Part shown: positions 1 through 10,999 of the stretch, one piece after another | How positions within the stretch are numbered: position 1 is the stretch's first letter | Layout: every line of letters begins with the position of its first letter | Source of the DNA: Rhea pennata | Lineage: Eukaryota > Chordata > Aves > Rheiformes > Rheidae | Length of the DNA: 64,000 nucleotides | Assembly: GCF_028389875.1 (NCBI RefSeq) | Contig: NW_026907676.1 | Span: forward strand, 444,001-508,000 | Reading direction: 5' to 3' | The notes under the pieces: generated by a model | Seen by the model: only the letters and a program-made list of their open reading frames with translations | Database searches by the model: none | Told to the model about the DNA's origin: nothing | Program-made: the position numbers and the translations under genes

Positions 1-2235
1 ACATTCCTGTTCATTAGCTTAAGAAGCAGAGAAGAAGGTGGTAACATCATTATCATGTCATTTCCGTCTCATTATTCATTTAAGGGTGTGTAGTTTAGTA
101 TGTTAATAAGCCTTAATGAACTTCTAGGTTACTCTGGGTTGTTCTGCTGTTTTTGTCTTGTCGACTCCTCACATTCTTCAAAATCTTGTGGTTTTCTCAA
201 GGTTATTCGGCTGGAGTTCGTTGCCCTTTGCAAGACTGTTTTACAATATCCTCTCTCCCTTGTCCTTGAGTCTTGTTAAGTATTTGAGGGTTTCATCAGT
301 ATAACTCTAACAGAGGAACCTCACAGCCTGCAAGGCTGAGCTCGCTTGGATGCCTCCAGTGCAATGAGAGGAGTTTCCCTTTGCAGTGTCTCTTTTGGTA
401 GTGACACCAAGGGAGCTCAGGGGCCCAGAGTCAGGCTCAGATAAATACCAATGAGGTGAGACCATGGGTCCTGTGTCCATTAGGAGAGCTCAGCTCCACC
501 ACCCTGGGGCACTGCGGGGAGCACAGGGCAGGGGTGCAGGAATGGCCAGGCCAGCATGGATACTCTGACCAGGAGAAAGCTTCTCTGGGGAGCAGAGACG
601 TCACAGCAAAATAGCAGGGCAGTATTCAGAGACAGGAAAAAAGAGGGAGAGCTTGATTCCTCTGTGTATCATCTCAGGGCAGGCAGCTCTGTCCCCAGGG
701 CAGCAGAAGCTGCCGGAGGTGCTGCAAGGCCAGGGCTTTCATGCTGTTCACAGCAGCAAGGTGGGCATGGAGGGTCTTCAGGCAGACAAGGAGGAGGATC
801 TGCTGGGCTCAAGAACAAGGGAGACAGTGACAGGCCTCACTGCAGGACCTCATCCCCCTTGATGTGGAGCTGCTGCCCTTTTCCATGGGCCTGGCCTGAG
901 TAACGCTGTGGGGCTTAGCTGTGCCTGGCCCTGCACCTCGCAAGTCCTGACCTGACCCTGTCCTTGTCCTGCTGACCTAATTCCTCATCTCTACCTCGGC
1001 CCTGTCACCTCACTACAGTCTAGAAAGCCTTGGCCAGGAAAACTGCAACCCAAGCATGACACAGAGAACGTTGTGGGTATAAAAGTGACTGTATCCATGC
1101 AGTAACTCTTGCCTGACAGCCAATGTAAAGATGTGAGGAGAATTTCAGATTTGGCCCCCTACTCAGGTAACATTGAACAGAGACTCTTCAGTGGATGGAA
1201 AAGCAAGGGCAACTGCCTGGGCCTGATTATACGATGAAAAGTCAGGAGAGAAGGTCCTTCTCTGATACCACTCACCTACTTATGAACCATTTGGGACAGG
1301 GTTCCTCCAACAGAGAAGGTGCTGTTGGGAGCAGCAGTAGTGAGGCTGCTCCATGCGGGAAGGGGAGCCAGGAGTCAAGGGTGCTGGCAAGGCAGTCAGG
1401 GAAGTGACCCACTGTCAAGAGGTGCTGTCCTTCACTGCCTGAACAAGAGGAGCAGAGCAGGTTTGGGGCTAATAATTGGCATCAGGTGCAGTCCAGCGAT
1501 GGCCAGAGAGGACTGGAGGGCTCCACCCAGCCCTGCTTTGTGTGGGAGGTCAGACTGGAGACCTCCTGAAGTCTCTTCCCATCAAAACTCTTCTGCAATT
1601 CCATGAATTCTTGCTCCTCTGTCTCTGCATCAGCATGGGTGGCAGGGGGAGGAGAGCACCTAGGGCAGAGCAGACCGAGACTGCTGGGAGAGTGTTGGGA
1701 GAAGATCCAAAAGTCCCGGGCTCAGACCTGGGCTTTGGAAAACTCCCTTACACCCCTGCTCCCAGAGGCTCTGTCTGCCTCTTCCACCCTCCATGTGTTC
1801 CCCTCCTGTAGGCTAAGGTGGAGTCCAGGATTGCCTGGGGACTCTCTTCCCCATGGAGAGAAGAGAGAGGGCCTTCACCAGCCCCACACTGCCTTTTCCA
1901 CCGCCAGCCTTTGGAGTTGTTTTTGCCTAGGTCTGCTCTGTCCCCACAGTCACAGCTACACTGGAGCCCATGAAAATTCTGATGCTGCTGTCCTCAAGCA
2001 GGGATCTACCCCGCAGCTGGGGCCTGGCCAGCTACAAAGACATCAGCTGTTGAGTGTCCCAGCCATGCAGCTGAGGGCAGGGGTCTTCACCCCAATTTCC
2101 CTGCTCCTGCCTCTCCTCTCACTACCACCGCTGCTGTGCCCAAGTCAAGCCCTCCTGCCTGCAGACTACCTTGGGGCCTGAGGCAACTCCAGCTCCCTCC
2201 AGGGATGTGCTGGAGACTTTCAGGAGCAGCCTGAG

Positions 2236-3271
2236 GTGGAACTGGCACCATCAGGGTGGACTGGGACAGGGCAGCTCCCCTCTGTCATGCTGCAGCTGGG
2301 GCTGAGGTGGGGCTGGGAACAGCATTTCCCTGGGGAGCTCCTGCAGGAACTGCTGTCGTTGATCCTCCACATCTGTCCTGCCACCAGCACCAGCACTCAG
2401 GGTGTGAGGGTGGAAGTGCACAGAGGGTGGAAGGTGGCCAGGCTGCCTAGGGGAGCATCAAGATTCTGTCTGTGCATGCAGGGATGGAGTGAGGAAAGCC
2501 AGAGCTCAGCTGGAGCTGCCACCAGAGACCTCATACATGGAAAGGGCTGGAGTATTATCAAATGACTCTTAAATGACCCCCCAGAGTCTGGAGGGGGAGG
2601 GGGTCTGAGCACCCAGCCCTTGCCCATCCTGGGCTATGCCCCACACGGGGGTCAGCAGAGAGCTGTACTCCAGGATTTTCTGGGAAAAGAGGGGCCTTGC
2701 AAGGCTGGTATTTTCCCCTCTGTCAGGATACAGAGACCCTTTGTGGGGCTGGTCTGGGACAGTGGCCCTGTGGCAGCTTCCCTGTGTGTCCATGCAACAC
2801 AGGGAACACCCTGGGCTCTTCTCTCTTGCACCTTCCATGTCCTGGTGCCTTTCCCAGGACACCTACATTTGCCCCACAAGCACACAGCTCTGTACTCCCA
2901 CACTGCCCATTCACACACAGTAGCTGAATGGCTGCAGTTTTCCTCTCCCATGACCGTGTGTGCTTGTGCCAGGCTCAGCTATTTGGTGTGCATCTCCTGG
3001 GGAAGGTAGCAGGCCAGGGAGGTTGCTAGAGATGGTGGATCTGTGGAGGACCTATGGCATGAGGATGGCACTTCCATCTGTTTCCAAGCTGCCCTCGCAA
3101 ACAGACTGTCTTTCTGCTGTGTCAGAAGTAGACACATAGAGCCCCACAGGATCTGCAGGACACCCCAGCTTCCAGGACACATTTCCTATCAGAGCAAATT
3201 CCCAAATTGGGACTCACACCCAGGGAACACTGGCCTTGGATAGCCTCCTACCATGAGAGGATGGAGCTGGC
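2236..3271. other. Unit A 5' part, no gene recognised
   Basis: The stretch from about 500 to 3271 has open frames of 60-190 codons in several frames on both strands, the pattern of GC-rich non-coding DNA. The same sequence recurs in D (from 42415), in B (12640-13900) and in E (62250-63900) with frame-breaking indels. I see no splice-consistent exon series, domain or signal peptide. A TATA-like GGTATAAAAG stands near 1077 (copy in D near 42994). Its use as a promoter is unsupported. Confidence 0.5.
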
Positions 3272-4530
3272 CCCACAGGAGCCTTGGGGCTCAGGGCAGC
3301 CCCACCCCTGGGACTCAGGAGGCTGGGCTGCCCCAGGGTTGTCCCCTGAGCCAGATGGGACCCTCAGGCAGGGCTCTTGTGGCAGCCCCCACACTGTCCA
3401 GCCACCCTCACAGCCCAGGATCCACAGCCGTTGTTGTAGTTCACAGTCTTTATACAACACCTCAGGAAGGAGCTCCCAAAGCCTTTATCCTTGCTGGAGA
3501 GGTGCAGGAGCCTTGGGAAAAAGGAAATGGAATGCAAGTAGATGGTATCAGTCCAGGAGGCCTCCATCTGCCTTGCTTCCTTGCTCTCATCTTTCTCTCC
3601 ATCCAGGGAGCAAGGATGGTCTTCCTGTCTTTTCAGCCCAAAATTCTCTCCAACATGTCCCTTGTTCATCTGCCTGTTGATGAGCAATATCAACGTGACC
3701 TTGTTTCCTTCTGTACCTGCTCCTTCCCATGGACCAGCTCTGAAGGGCAGCAGTGGAGCACCCAGGGCTCACAGGGAAGTGAGGACACTGCTGTGGCATG
3801 GGAGAGACCACTCTGTGATGTGTCATGTCCCACTGTGACCTCAGTTCATGTCACGTGGGGCCTCAGTAGGTCATCGCCATGGAGATGGCACAGCCAGGGA
3901 GAGAGCAGAGAGATTTCCCATCATGTTCTGGAAAGGAATCACGTCCCCTCATCTAAGTTATTTTCCCAAAAAATCTGATAAATCCTTCAGGAACATCACC
4001 AGATGATGCCAAAAGCTGTGAAATATTTAAAATGAGGCACTGGAGAGGTCACTTTTGTGCTCCTGACCTGACTGGTCTGCACTGGGTAGACCTGTGCAGG
4101 AATCTGGGCTTTGGGGGCTGGATTGAGGCTTGGCATTTTTCAAAGACCAGGATCAAAGTCATGTGGCATGCCGCATGACAGCATAAAGTGTGACCAGGTG
4201 CTGAGATGCCTTGGTGAACCTCAACACTGGTTTCTCCTGTGGGTGGCTGTTCTGTGTAGAATAAAAGGATGCAGGTCAATATGGGACAGGGTGCAAGCTT
4301 TGTCCTTGTTTTTAAAAGTGCTCAGCAAAGTTTCTTCGTCCGCGGTGCTTGAGAGGGAGAGGAGATGCCAGAAAAGAGCAAACGTGCCCTTAATACACAT
4401 CATTCACAGGGCTTTATCTGGGTCCCTGGTCCATGCCAGTCTCCAAAGCCATGGGGGAGACTAGGAAGCAAATCCGAGGAAATTTTCCCCTTTCCCATGA
4501 ATTCTGCCCAGCTTTCCTTCTGCTTGCGTA
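3272..4530. repeat. Left arm of large inverted repeat, unit A
   Basis: Read on the opposite strand, this segment matches 5815-7170 from end to end at roughly 80-85% by eye. Landmarks shared by the two arms are the GGAGCCTTGGGGCTCAGGGC block at the outer end, the GTCATGTCAC / CTCAGTAGGTCAT block in the middle, and CCCAGCTTTCCTTCTGC at the inner end. The equivalent arm in unit D is 45311-46580. An open frame of 241 codons starts at 3253. It stays open in D with a 21-base in-frame indel but is broken in the right arms, and it matches no family I know. Confidence 0.8.
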
Positions 4531-4679
4531 GACACAAAGTAGACAGGGCAGAAAGTTAAAGGTGCAGATCTGAGGATCACAGCATCATCTAGGCGGTGCC
4601 AAGGGCTGAATAAGGCACCCAAAGAAGTAAAGGAGTCCTTCCTTTTGTGGTGACCCGGAAAGGCCCACCTCTCTGAGCC

Positions 4680-5349
4680 AGGAATGTGCCCTTGTGGCCA
4701 GGAAGGCCAACAGTATCCTGGGGTGCATTAGGAAGACTGTTGCCAGCAGGTTGAGGGAGGTGATCCTGCCCCTCTACTCAGCCCTGGTGAGGCCTCATCT
4801 CGAGTACTGTGTCCAGTTCTGGGATCCCCAGTACAAGAGAGACATGGAAACTTCTGGAAAGACTCCAGCATAGGGCTACGATGATGATTAAAGGACTGGA
4901 GCATCTCTCTTATGAAGGAAAGCTGTGACAGTTGGGCCTGTTTAACTTGGAGAAGAGAAGCCTGAGAGGGGATCTTATCAATGTCTGTAAATACTGTAAG
5001 GAAGGGTGTTAAGTGGATGGGGCTGAAATCTTCTCCGTGGTGCCAAGTGACAGGACAAAAGGCAATGACCAAAAAAAAAAAAAAATAAATAAAAAATAAA
5101 AAAAAAAAAAGCTGAAACACAGGAAATTCCATCTAAATATAAGGAAGAAATTCTTCATGGTGAGAGTGACAGAGCACTAGAATCGGTTGCCCAGAGATGC
5201 TGTGGAGTTTCCTTCTCTGGAGATACTCAAAAGTCACCTGGAGACAATCCTGTCCAACATGATCTAGGTGACTGTGCTTGAGCAGGAGGGCAGGACTAGA
5301 GGAACTCCAACGGTCCCTTCCAATGTCAACCATTCTGTGATTCTGTGAT
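4680..5349 (+). mobile_element. CR1 LINE, 5'-truncated, 3' end
   Basis: This is the typical 3' region of an avian CR1 retrotransposon. It begins at the 'tgcccttgtggccaggaagg' block, passes through the 'tactgtgtccagttctggg' block and ends in the CR1 octamer repeats (attctgtgattctgtgat). No reverse transcriptase coding sequence is retained. The copy at 46735-47369 has identical insertion boundaries, so the insertion predates the A/D duplication. An A-rich tract has expanded inside this copy at 5071-5110. It lies in the spacer of the inverted repeat. Confidence 0.93.
5071..5110. repeat. A-rich microsatellite inside CR1
   Basis: Forty bases of A interrupted by single T. The D copy of the same CR1 has only AAAAA at this site (within caatgggcaaaaactgaaac, near 47117), so the tract grew after duplication. 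Confidence 0.9.
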
Positions 5350-5814
5350 CTCCCAGAGTATTCAAAGGGGGTGGAGCCTTCCTTCTGCAAGAGTCACCCC
5401 AGGACAGTGCAAAGACGAGGAAGAGCAGGAAGGCTGGTTGTAGGGACCTTCCCAACTCCAGCAGCTGGAGAGCTGGGAGATGCTGCCCTCACAAACACCT
5501 GAATGAGCCAAAACGCAGGTCCTGAGGCACAGCAGTCTTACAGGCTCTGCACCGGAGCCTGCGCAGCAGTGGTGCAGTGTGTGGGCATGTCCTCCAAAGC
5601 CCAGGGACAAAAATGTGGGGGATTCAGGGAGCCCAGGCTGCACAGGCTCCCAAGACAGCCAGGTGTGGTGGGAGATACAGGTTACTAAGGCAGTACAGTC
5701 TCCCAGGAGAGGGATACAAGGTGTCAGGGGCTGTACCCAGGCGAGAAGCACTGCCCCAAGGTGATGCTGAAAAGCTCAAGGACACACTGATGTCCAAAGA
5801 TGAGGACTGCTTTC
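5350..5814. other. Inverted-repeat spacer, no gene
   Basis: Non-coding spacer between the CR1 copy and the right arm. It is shared with D (about 47370-47834) and with the start of C (31575-31955). It contains imperfect local repeats around 'gggagatacagg' and 'cagtctcccaggag'. No gene is recognised. Confidence 0.5.
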
Positions 5815-7170
5815 CCCAGGCTCAGGCAGAAGGAAAGCTGGCCAAAATTCATAGGAAGGGGGAACACTTCCCCAGATTTGCTACCTGGTCTCCCCCATGG
5901 CTTTGGAGACTGGCAAGGACCAGCGTCCCAGGTGAAGCCCTCTAGATGATGCGTATTAAGGGCACGTTTTCTCTTTTCTGGCATCTCATCTCCATCTCAA
6001 GCACTGCAGACCAAGAAACCTTGCTGAACTCTTTTAAAAACAAAGAATCTGGTTTGGTGCTTCAGGGAGGAAGACTACATCCTGTCCTATGCTGTTCTGC
6101 ATCCTACCTCTACAAAGAGAGTGACCCACAGTAGCTATCAGTTTTGAAGCTCACCAAAGCGAGCCATGGGGGAAATCAGTTTTGAAGCTCATTAAAAGCA
6201 TCTCAGTGCCTGGTCACACTTTGTGCTGTCATGTGGGATGTCCTTTGACTTTGATCCTGTCTTTGAAGGATGTCAACCTCCAGTCCAACCCCAAATCCCA
6301 GCTCCCTGCACAGGCCTGCCCAGTGCAGAGACCTGTCGGTGCAGGGGCACAGATGTGAGCTCTCTAGTGCCTCATTTTAAATGTTTCACAGCCTTTGGAA
6401 CCATCTGGAGATGTTCCTGAAGGGTTTATTAGAAACATTTGCAATATTTGGAAATATTAAATGGGGTGCGAGGGGGTAACTACTTTCCAGGATGTGATGG
6501 GAAATCTCTCTGCTCTCTCCCTGGCTGTGCATCTCCATGGCAATGACCTACTGAGCCCCAGGTGACATGAGCTGAGGTCACAGTGGGATGTGACACGTCA
6601 CAGGAAGGTCTCCCTGGTGACATGGTGATGTCCTCACTTCCCTGCGAGGCCCAGGTGCTGCTGGGCACTGCTCTCACCCTCCCCACTGCTGCCCTTCAGA
6701 GCTGCTTCATGGCAAGCAGCAGGGACAGGAGGCAGCGGGAACATGTTGGGACTGCTTGCTAACAGGCAGAGGAGCAGGGACGTGTTGGAGAGGAGTTTGG
6801 GGTGACTGGACAGGAAGAGCATCCCTCCTCCCTGCATCGAGAGGTGAGCTGAGGGCAAGGGAGCAAGGCAGACGGAGACCTCCTACACTGACACGATCAG
6901 CTTGGACTCCAGCTGTTTATTCCCAAGTCTCCTGTGCTTTGCACCAAGGGTAAGGGCTGCAGGGGCTCCTTCCTGACATGTCTCACAGAGACTGTTAACT
7001 GCAAAAATGGCTGTGGGCCCTGATCTGTGGGGTGATTGGACAGTGTGGGGGCTGCCACAAGAGCCCTGCCTGAGGGTGCTGCCTGGTTCAGGGCAGAATG
7101 TGGCAGCCAGGACTGCTGGGTCCTGGGAGTGGGGCTGCCCTGAGCCCCAAGGCTCCTGTGCACCTTGAGC
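5815..7170. repeat. Right arm of large inverted repeat, unit A
   Basis: This is the reverse-complement partner of 3272-4530. The arms match through successive landmarks including 'tttaaaatgaggcact' on the opposite strand, 'gccatggagat' and 'gccctgagccccaaggctcc'. The matching right arms elsewhere are 47835-49170 (D) and 31960-33510 (C). The outer edge abuts the CpG-rich block. Frames open in the left arm are interrupted here. Confidence 0.8.
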
Positions 7171-7179
7171 TCCTCATCC

Positions 7180-7880
7180 CTATGGATACCCCCCTGCCCC
7201 GAGGCCCAGTCTGACCCCGCAAAGAGCAGCCCCTGCCTGGCCATGGCCCAGCCCTGATGGGCGCAGCACAAGCGCTGCCGAGCCCCAGGGCTGCTGTGGG
7301 GAGGGGGCCGGGGCCGAAGGGGCGAGAGGACACGGCCCTGCCCTGCCCTGGGGGCAGCAGCACGCTCCCATCGGGCTCCAGCACCCTGGCCATGACCAGG
7401 TCTCCCAGGCTGGCACCAGGGCTGGCACCAGCATAGGCCCCAGGGCTGCCCCCCGCACCCGGCACGGCCCCCGGGCGCAGGGCAGCAAGGAGCCCCATGG
7501 GGCCCCTGCGGCAGAGCCCAGCCCTGCGGGGCAGCGGCCGGGCCCCGGGGCCCCGCACTGCCCAGGCACCCGGCGCGGGGCTGCCCTGAGGCCCCGCAGC
7601 ACCCCGCACTGCCGCCCACAAGTTGGCGCCATCCCGCAGGAGGAGGGGAGGGGAGGGAAGGGGAGGGGAGGGGCTGCCGCGGGATTACACACGGGGGGGG
7701 GGGGGGGGGGGGGGGAGGCGCAGTGTTGCCATGGCAGTGCCCTGGGGCTGCAAGGACAGGGGCGGGGCTGTGTCTGACTGACAGCTCTGCCAGCCAATCG
7801 GAGCGCAGCCTGTGGCTCAGCCCTGCGGAAGGAGCCAGACGCCTGCGCTGTGGGGCGGCTTCTCCCTCTGCCCAGGACCT
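7180..7880. promoter_or_regulatory. CpG-island-like block, unit A
   Basis: Very GC- and CpG-rich compared with its surroundings. It holds a GC box (ggggcggggc, 7759-7768), a CCAAT box (7794-7798), G-rich tandem blocks (about 7640-7675) and a 23-G run (7693-7715). The YY1-like motif of units C and D (aagatggcg) appears here as aagttggcg at 7620-7628, with its core changed. These features are typical of vertebrate housekeeping-type promoters, but no transcript or first exon can be shown. A minus-strand frame (7088-7621) is open and has counterparts in C and D. Its composition (Gly, Ala, Pro, Arg) is what GC-rich DNA would give by chance. Confidence 0.55.
7693..7715 (+). repeat. Poly-G run (G23)
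   Basis: A homopolymer of 23 G directly follows ttacacac. The equivalent site in unit D (about 49655-49675) has no such run. The run and the G-rich tandem blocks just before it could form G-quadruplex DNA. The exact length is likely to be unreliable in sequencing. Confidence 0.9.
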
Positions 7881-8199
7881 GAGGCCTTGCTGCCTCCAGC
7901 CCCATGGTCGCCCTTCCCGTGTGATGCTCCTGTCAGGAAATGCTCCCCAGAATCACTTGCAGGCCTTTCCCCAGCTCCTGTGTCAGGTACGCGGCTGTGG
8001 TGGTGACTGTGATCTCTTCCTGAGTCCCTGATGGGCCAGAGTCAGCCTCACGGCTGTAAGCGCAGACCTGGCGTCTGACTTGGGGCTTCTTCCTCAGGAC
8101 AGGCTTGCACCCCTGCACCAGTCTCTGAGGGAGTCCAGCCAGAATTTTTGTGCTTCTAAATGAATTAAGAAAAGGTGCGAGCAGTAACATTGGTAATGT

Positions 8200-10600
8200 C
8201 TTTTATCCAGTGTCTGTGTGCTGCAGAAAACTCTGCCTCATCAAAACCCCAGGGGGCTGCTGAGCTTTTTCTCCAAGATGTGGATGTTATCTCTGAGGGG
8301 TGGTAAGTCCTAAGAGTCCCCTAGCTGCTGCCATAGCTGGTCGTGTGCCCTGTGTATCCCTGATGTATAGCTGCATGTTGGGTGGCAACCCTCTGTGAGG
8401 TGAGGAGCGGGCATGTGGTGTGTCAGAGTGGTGGGGTACTTTGTGGTGGGCGCAGACGATACCCCGGTGTCTTGGTGCTCATCACAGGAGGAGGTGTCTG
8501 GAGAGAGCAGTGGTGTGTGGGGGGAAGTGCTGCAAGCTGGGGAGATGAGGAGCACTGCAAGATGACTGAGCTCTCAGGGCCCAGGCTGCCCTGGTGCTGT
8601 GAGCCAGAGATGCTGACAGTCTGCTGCCTTCTGCCAGCTGAGGTTCAGGCCTTGTGTTTCCTCAGCTCTTGCCAGGATGTGCCAGGATGTGCTGTCTAAA
8701 GTCTGGGGAGTGTTTCTGCTTGCTCTGAAGTGTGAACCAAGACTGCTTTTTCTCTTTCTGCTCACTTTTCTTCATGAGAGCTTTCCCCTGCAGCAGTGTT
8801 TGCTGAGGGAGGAGAGGGCCATGTGTGTTACTCATTGCTGGCTGGCCGTTAGTGTGATGGAAGCTCTTTGGAAGAGTGAAGGCTTTGTGGAGAGGGTTTC
8901 TTTGTACAGGGGCTGGTGTGTTCCTGGGAGATGAACTGAACGGAGCTTTTCCCTTGCTGTGCCAGATCTCCCTAGACAAGGAGTCCCTTTGAGTAGGCAA
9001 GCCAAGGAGGAGTGCACTGAAATGCCTGCATGCCTCCGATCTCTCTTCCTCCCAGTTCCAGTATCTCTAATTTCCCCCACCATCCTATTGTAGCGTGACC
9101 TGTCTGTGCTGCACCAGGGACTCAAGAGAGCAACCCAGATGCAGGCCTGAGGGTGTAGGTGTGGTGTCGTTACGCGCTGACACTGCTGACATGGGCAAGG
9201 TGCTGTTTTTTTCTCCTGAGCCTTGAGTGGATGTGAGGAGCCCCACTTAGCTCTAAATGCATTGCTGCAAGTAGCTGGAGCCAAGGGAGTGGTGGTGAGC
9301 ACAGCCACCCTCGAAGGAGGATGCTGGCTTTTGGGCAGTTGTTGAGGACCTTGTGTGCTTGAAGTCCTTGAGTCTTGGGGGGCAAATGTTTTCTAAGAGA
9401 GGAAGGAGAAGTGGTCCTTGCTCCAGCCTGCCTCCTTGTGCTGGTTTAGAGGAGAGTTCCTTGCACTAAAAATGTGGACAAAGAAGCTTGGCTCTCCCAT
9501 ACCCCAGCTCCTTCAGTGGGTGACTTTGCTCGCACTCTCAGACTCTCTCTGTACTGTGCCGTGTGGTGCACTGAAGGCCAAGGCTTTGCTGGCTTTTCCA
9601 AGTGCCATGTGCAATGCTGAAATCTCCTGGATTGGCTTAAGACTTTGCTTGGGAGAAAAATCGCAGCCCTTGCTGAGACGGGAGAAGCAAACGCTTGAGA
9701 GCAGTGGAAGCCTTGGTCCATTTTCCTTGTTGGAAGCCTGCTTGTGTAAGAGTGGTGCACTGGCCTTGTGTGTGCTGGTCCCTGTGTGACCATATGGTCA
9801 TTTGAGAGCCCCCTGAGCAAGCCTCTTGAGAGGGCGAGTGGTACCAGAGAGTTTCAGCCTCCTCCACTGAAGCTGCAAAGGGCCTGTCACTAGGACATCA
9901 GCATGGATGAGTGCGTTGAGGGCATGTGAGGCAAAAGCGAGAGGGAAGAGCTGGCCTGCTGAGCCCCTGGGAGAGCACTGCCTGTCTGCTTCGTCGAGGT
10001 GGTAAGTTAACAGGTGCAGAGCTCTGCCTGGCTGTTGAGAGGAAGTGCCTGTTGGCAAGGCCTTGCAGGATTAGAAGCAAATGGAAGGCATGGATCGCTG
10101 GCTTTGAGGACTGTGTGGGTTACCTGGCTGCTGCCACGTGTTGTCCTGTCCCTTGTGTGTCCCTGCTGCAGAGGTCCTTCTTGGGGATGTGATGTGGGGA
10201 TTGTTGGTGCCTGTGTTTCCTCCTTGGAGCATCCTCGTATAACGCAAGGATGCTTGCTGTTTGCTAGTTCCTTGATGACTTTCTGTTGAATCTGGACCCT
10301 CATTCATCTTCCCACCCCATACACTAAGCCATTCCAGTCCCTCAGAGAGATGGGGAGTTACTCAAAGGAATCAGAGCCATTTCTCCACTTTGTACCTGTC
10401 CAAAGCCTTGCAGACAGTGGAGATGCCGCTTCACAGAATGTCAGGCCTCTCAGGGTGATGGGTAGCTCTGAGGTGCCTGTCTTGGTCAGCAGTGGAAGTG
10501 GCCACTCCAAAACCACTGGTTTCTTCCAAATACAGTCTCAGACTAGCAGATGTATTGAGCCTGCGATGGTGGGGACCTGTGGAGGTGGGGGTCCAACAGC
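8200..10600. other. Unit A 3' part, no gene recognised
   Basis: Shared with D (50150-52200) and in part with C (34190-35570). Open frames are short and differ between copies. A segment of about 640 bases within 9500-10160 is absent from D. No coding domain is recognised. Confidence 0.5.
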
Positions 10601-10619
10601 CTGATCAAGGCATGGCCCA

Positions 10620-10990
10620 GGAGGTGAGGATGGTCCAGTCTTTGTCCAGTTAAGTTCTGAATATCTACAAGGGTGGAGATTCCACAATCTCTCTGGGCCC
10701 TGGCACCAGTGTTTGGCCCCCTCATGATGCAAGAGGTGTGTTCTTCATATCCAACCAATTTCCCATGCTCCAAGATGTCCCTGTTGCCACTGATGCTGTT
10801 ACTGTGTACTTCCAAGAAGAGTCTTCTCCCGTGTCTGTGCACAGCAGGTACATTCCCCCTTGGCCTTCTCTTGCCTGGGCTGAACATACCCAGCTCTCTC
10901 AGCCCCTCCTTATCTGCCCTGTGTTCTAGACTCTGACAATTTTGATGTTCCTAGACTAGATTTTGTCCTGTGTGTCTGTGCCTTTCAGAA
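10620..10990 (-). mobile_element. Old CR1 fragment
   Basis: Reverse-strand CR1 3' sequence, diverged. Recognisable blocks are 'ggagattccacaatctctct' (about 10676-10695), the 'ctgggctgaacatacccagc' block (about 10874-10893) and the 'cttatctgccc' block. Shorter versions of the same insertion are in C (35575-35720) and D (52280-52500), so it predates the duplications. Confidence 0.7.
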
Positions 10991-10999
10991 ACTGGGAAG

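Noticed and set aside
1077-1086. TATA-box promoter (ggtataaaag)
   Set aside because: No downstream coding sequence or initiator supports it. It is recorded only as a motif.
3253-3978. Long open frames in the duplication units as protein-coding genes
   Set aside because: They overlap other frames on both strands, lack start context, domains and splice structure, and are broken in paralogous copies. GC-rich DNA explains their length.
4728-5132. 134-codon minus-strand frame with a hydrophobic start
   Set aside because: It is the antisense of a CR1 3' end plus the A-rich tract, whose complement reads as Phe and Leu codons.
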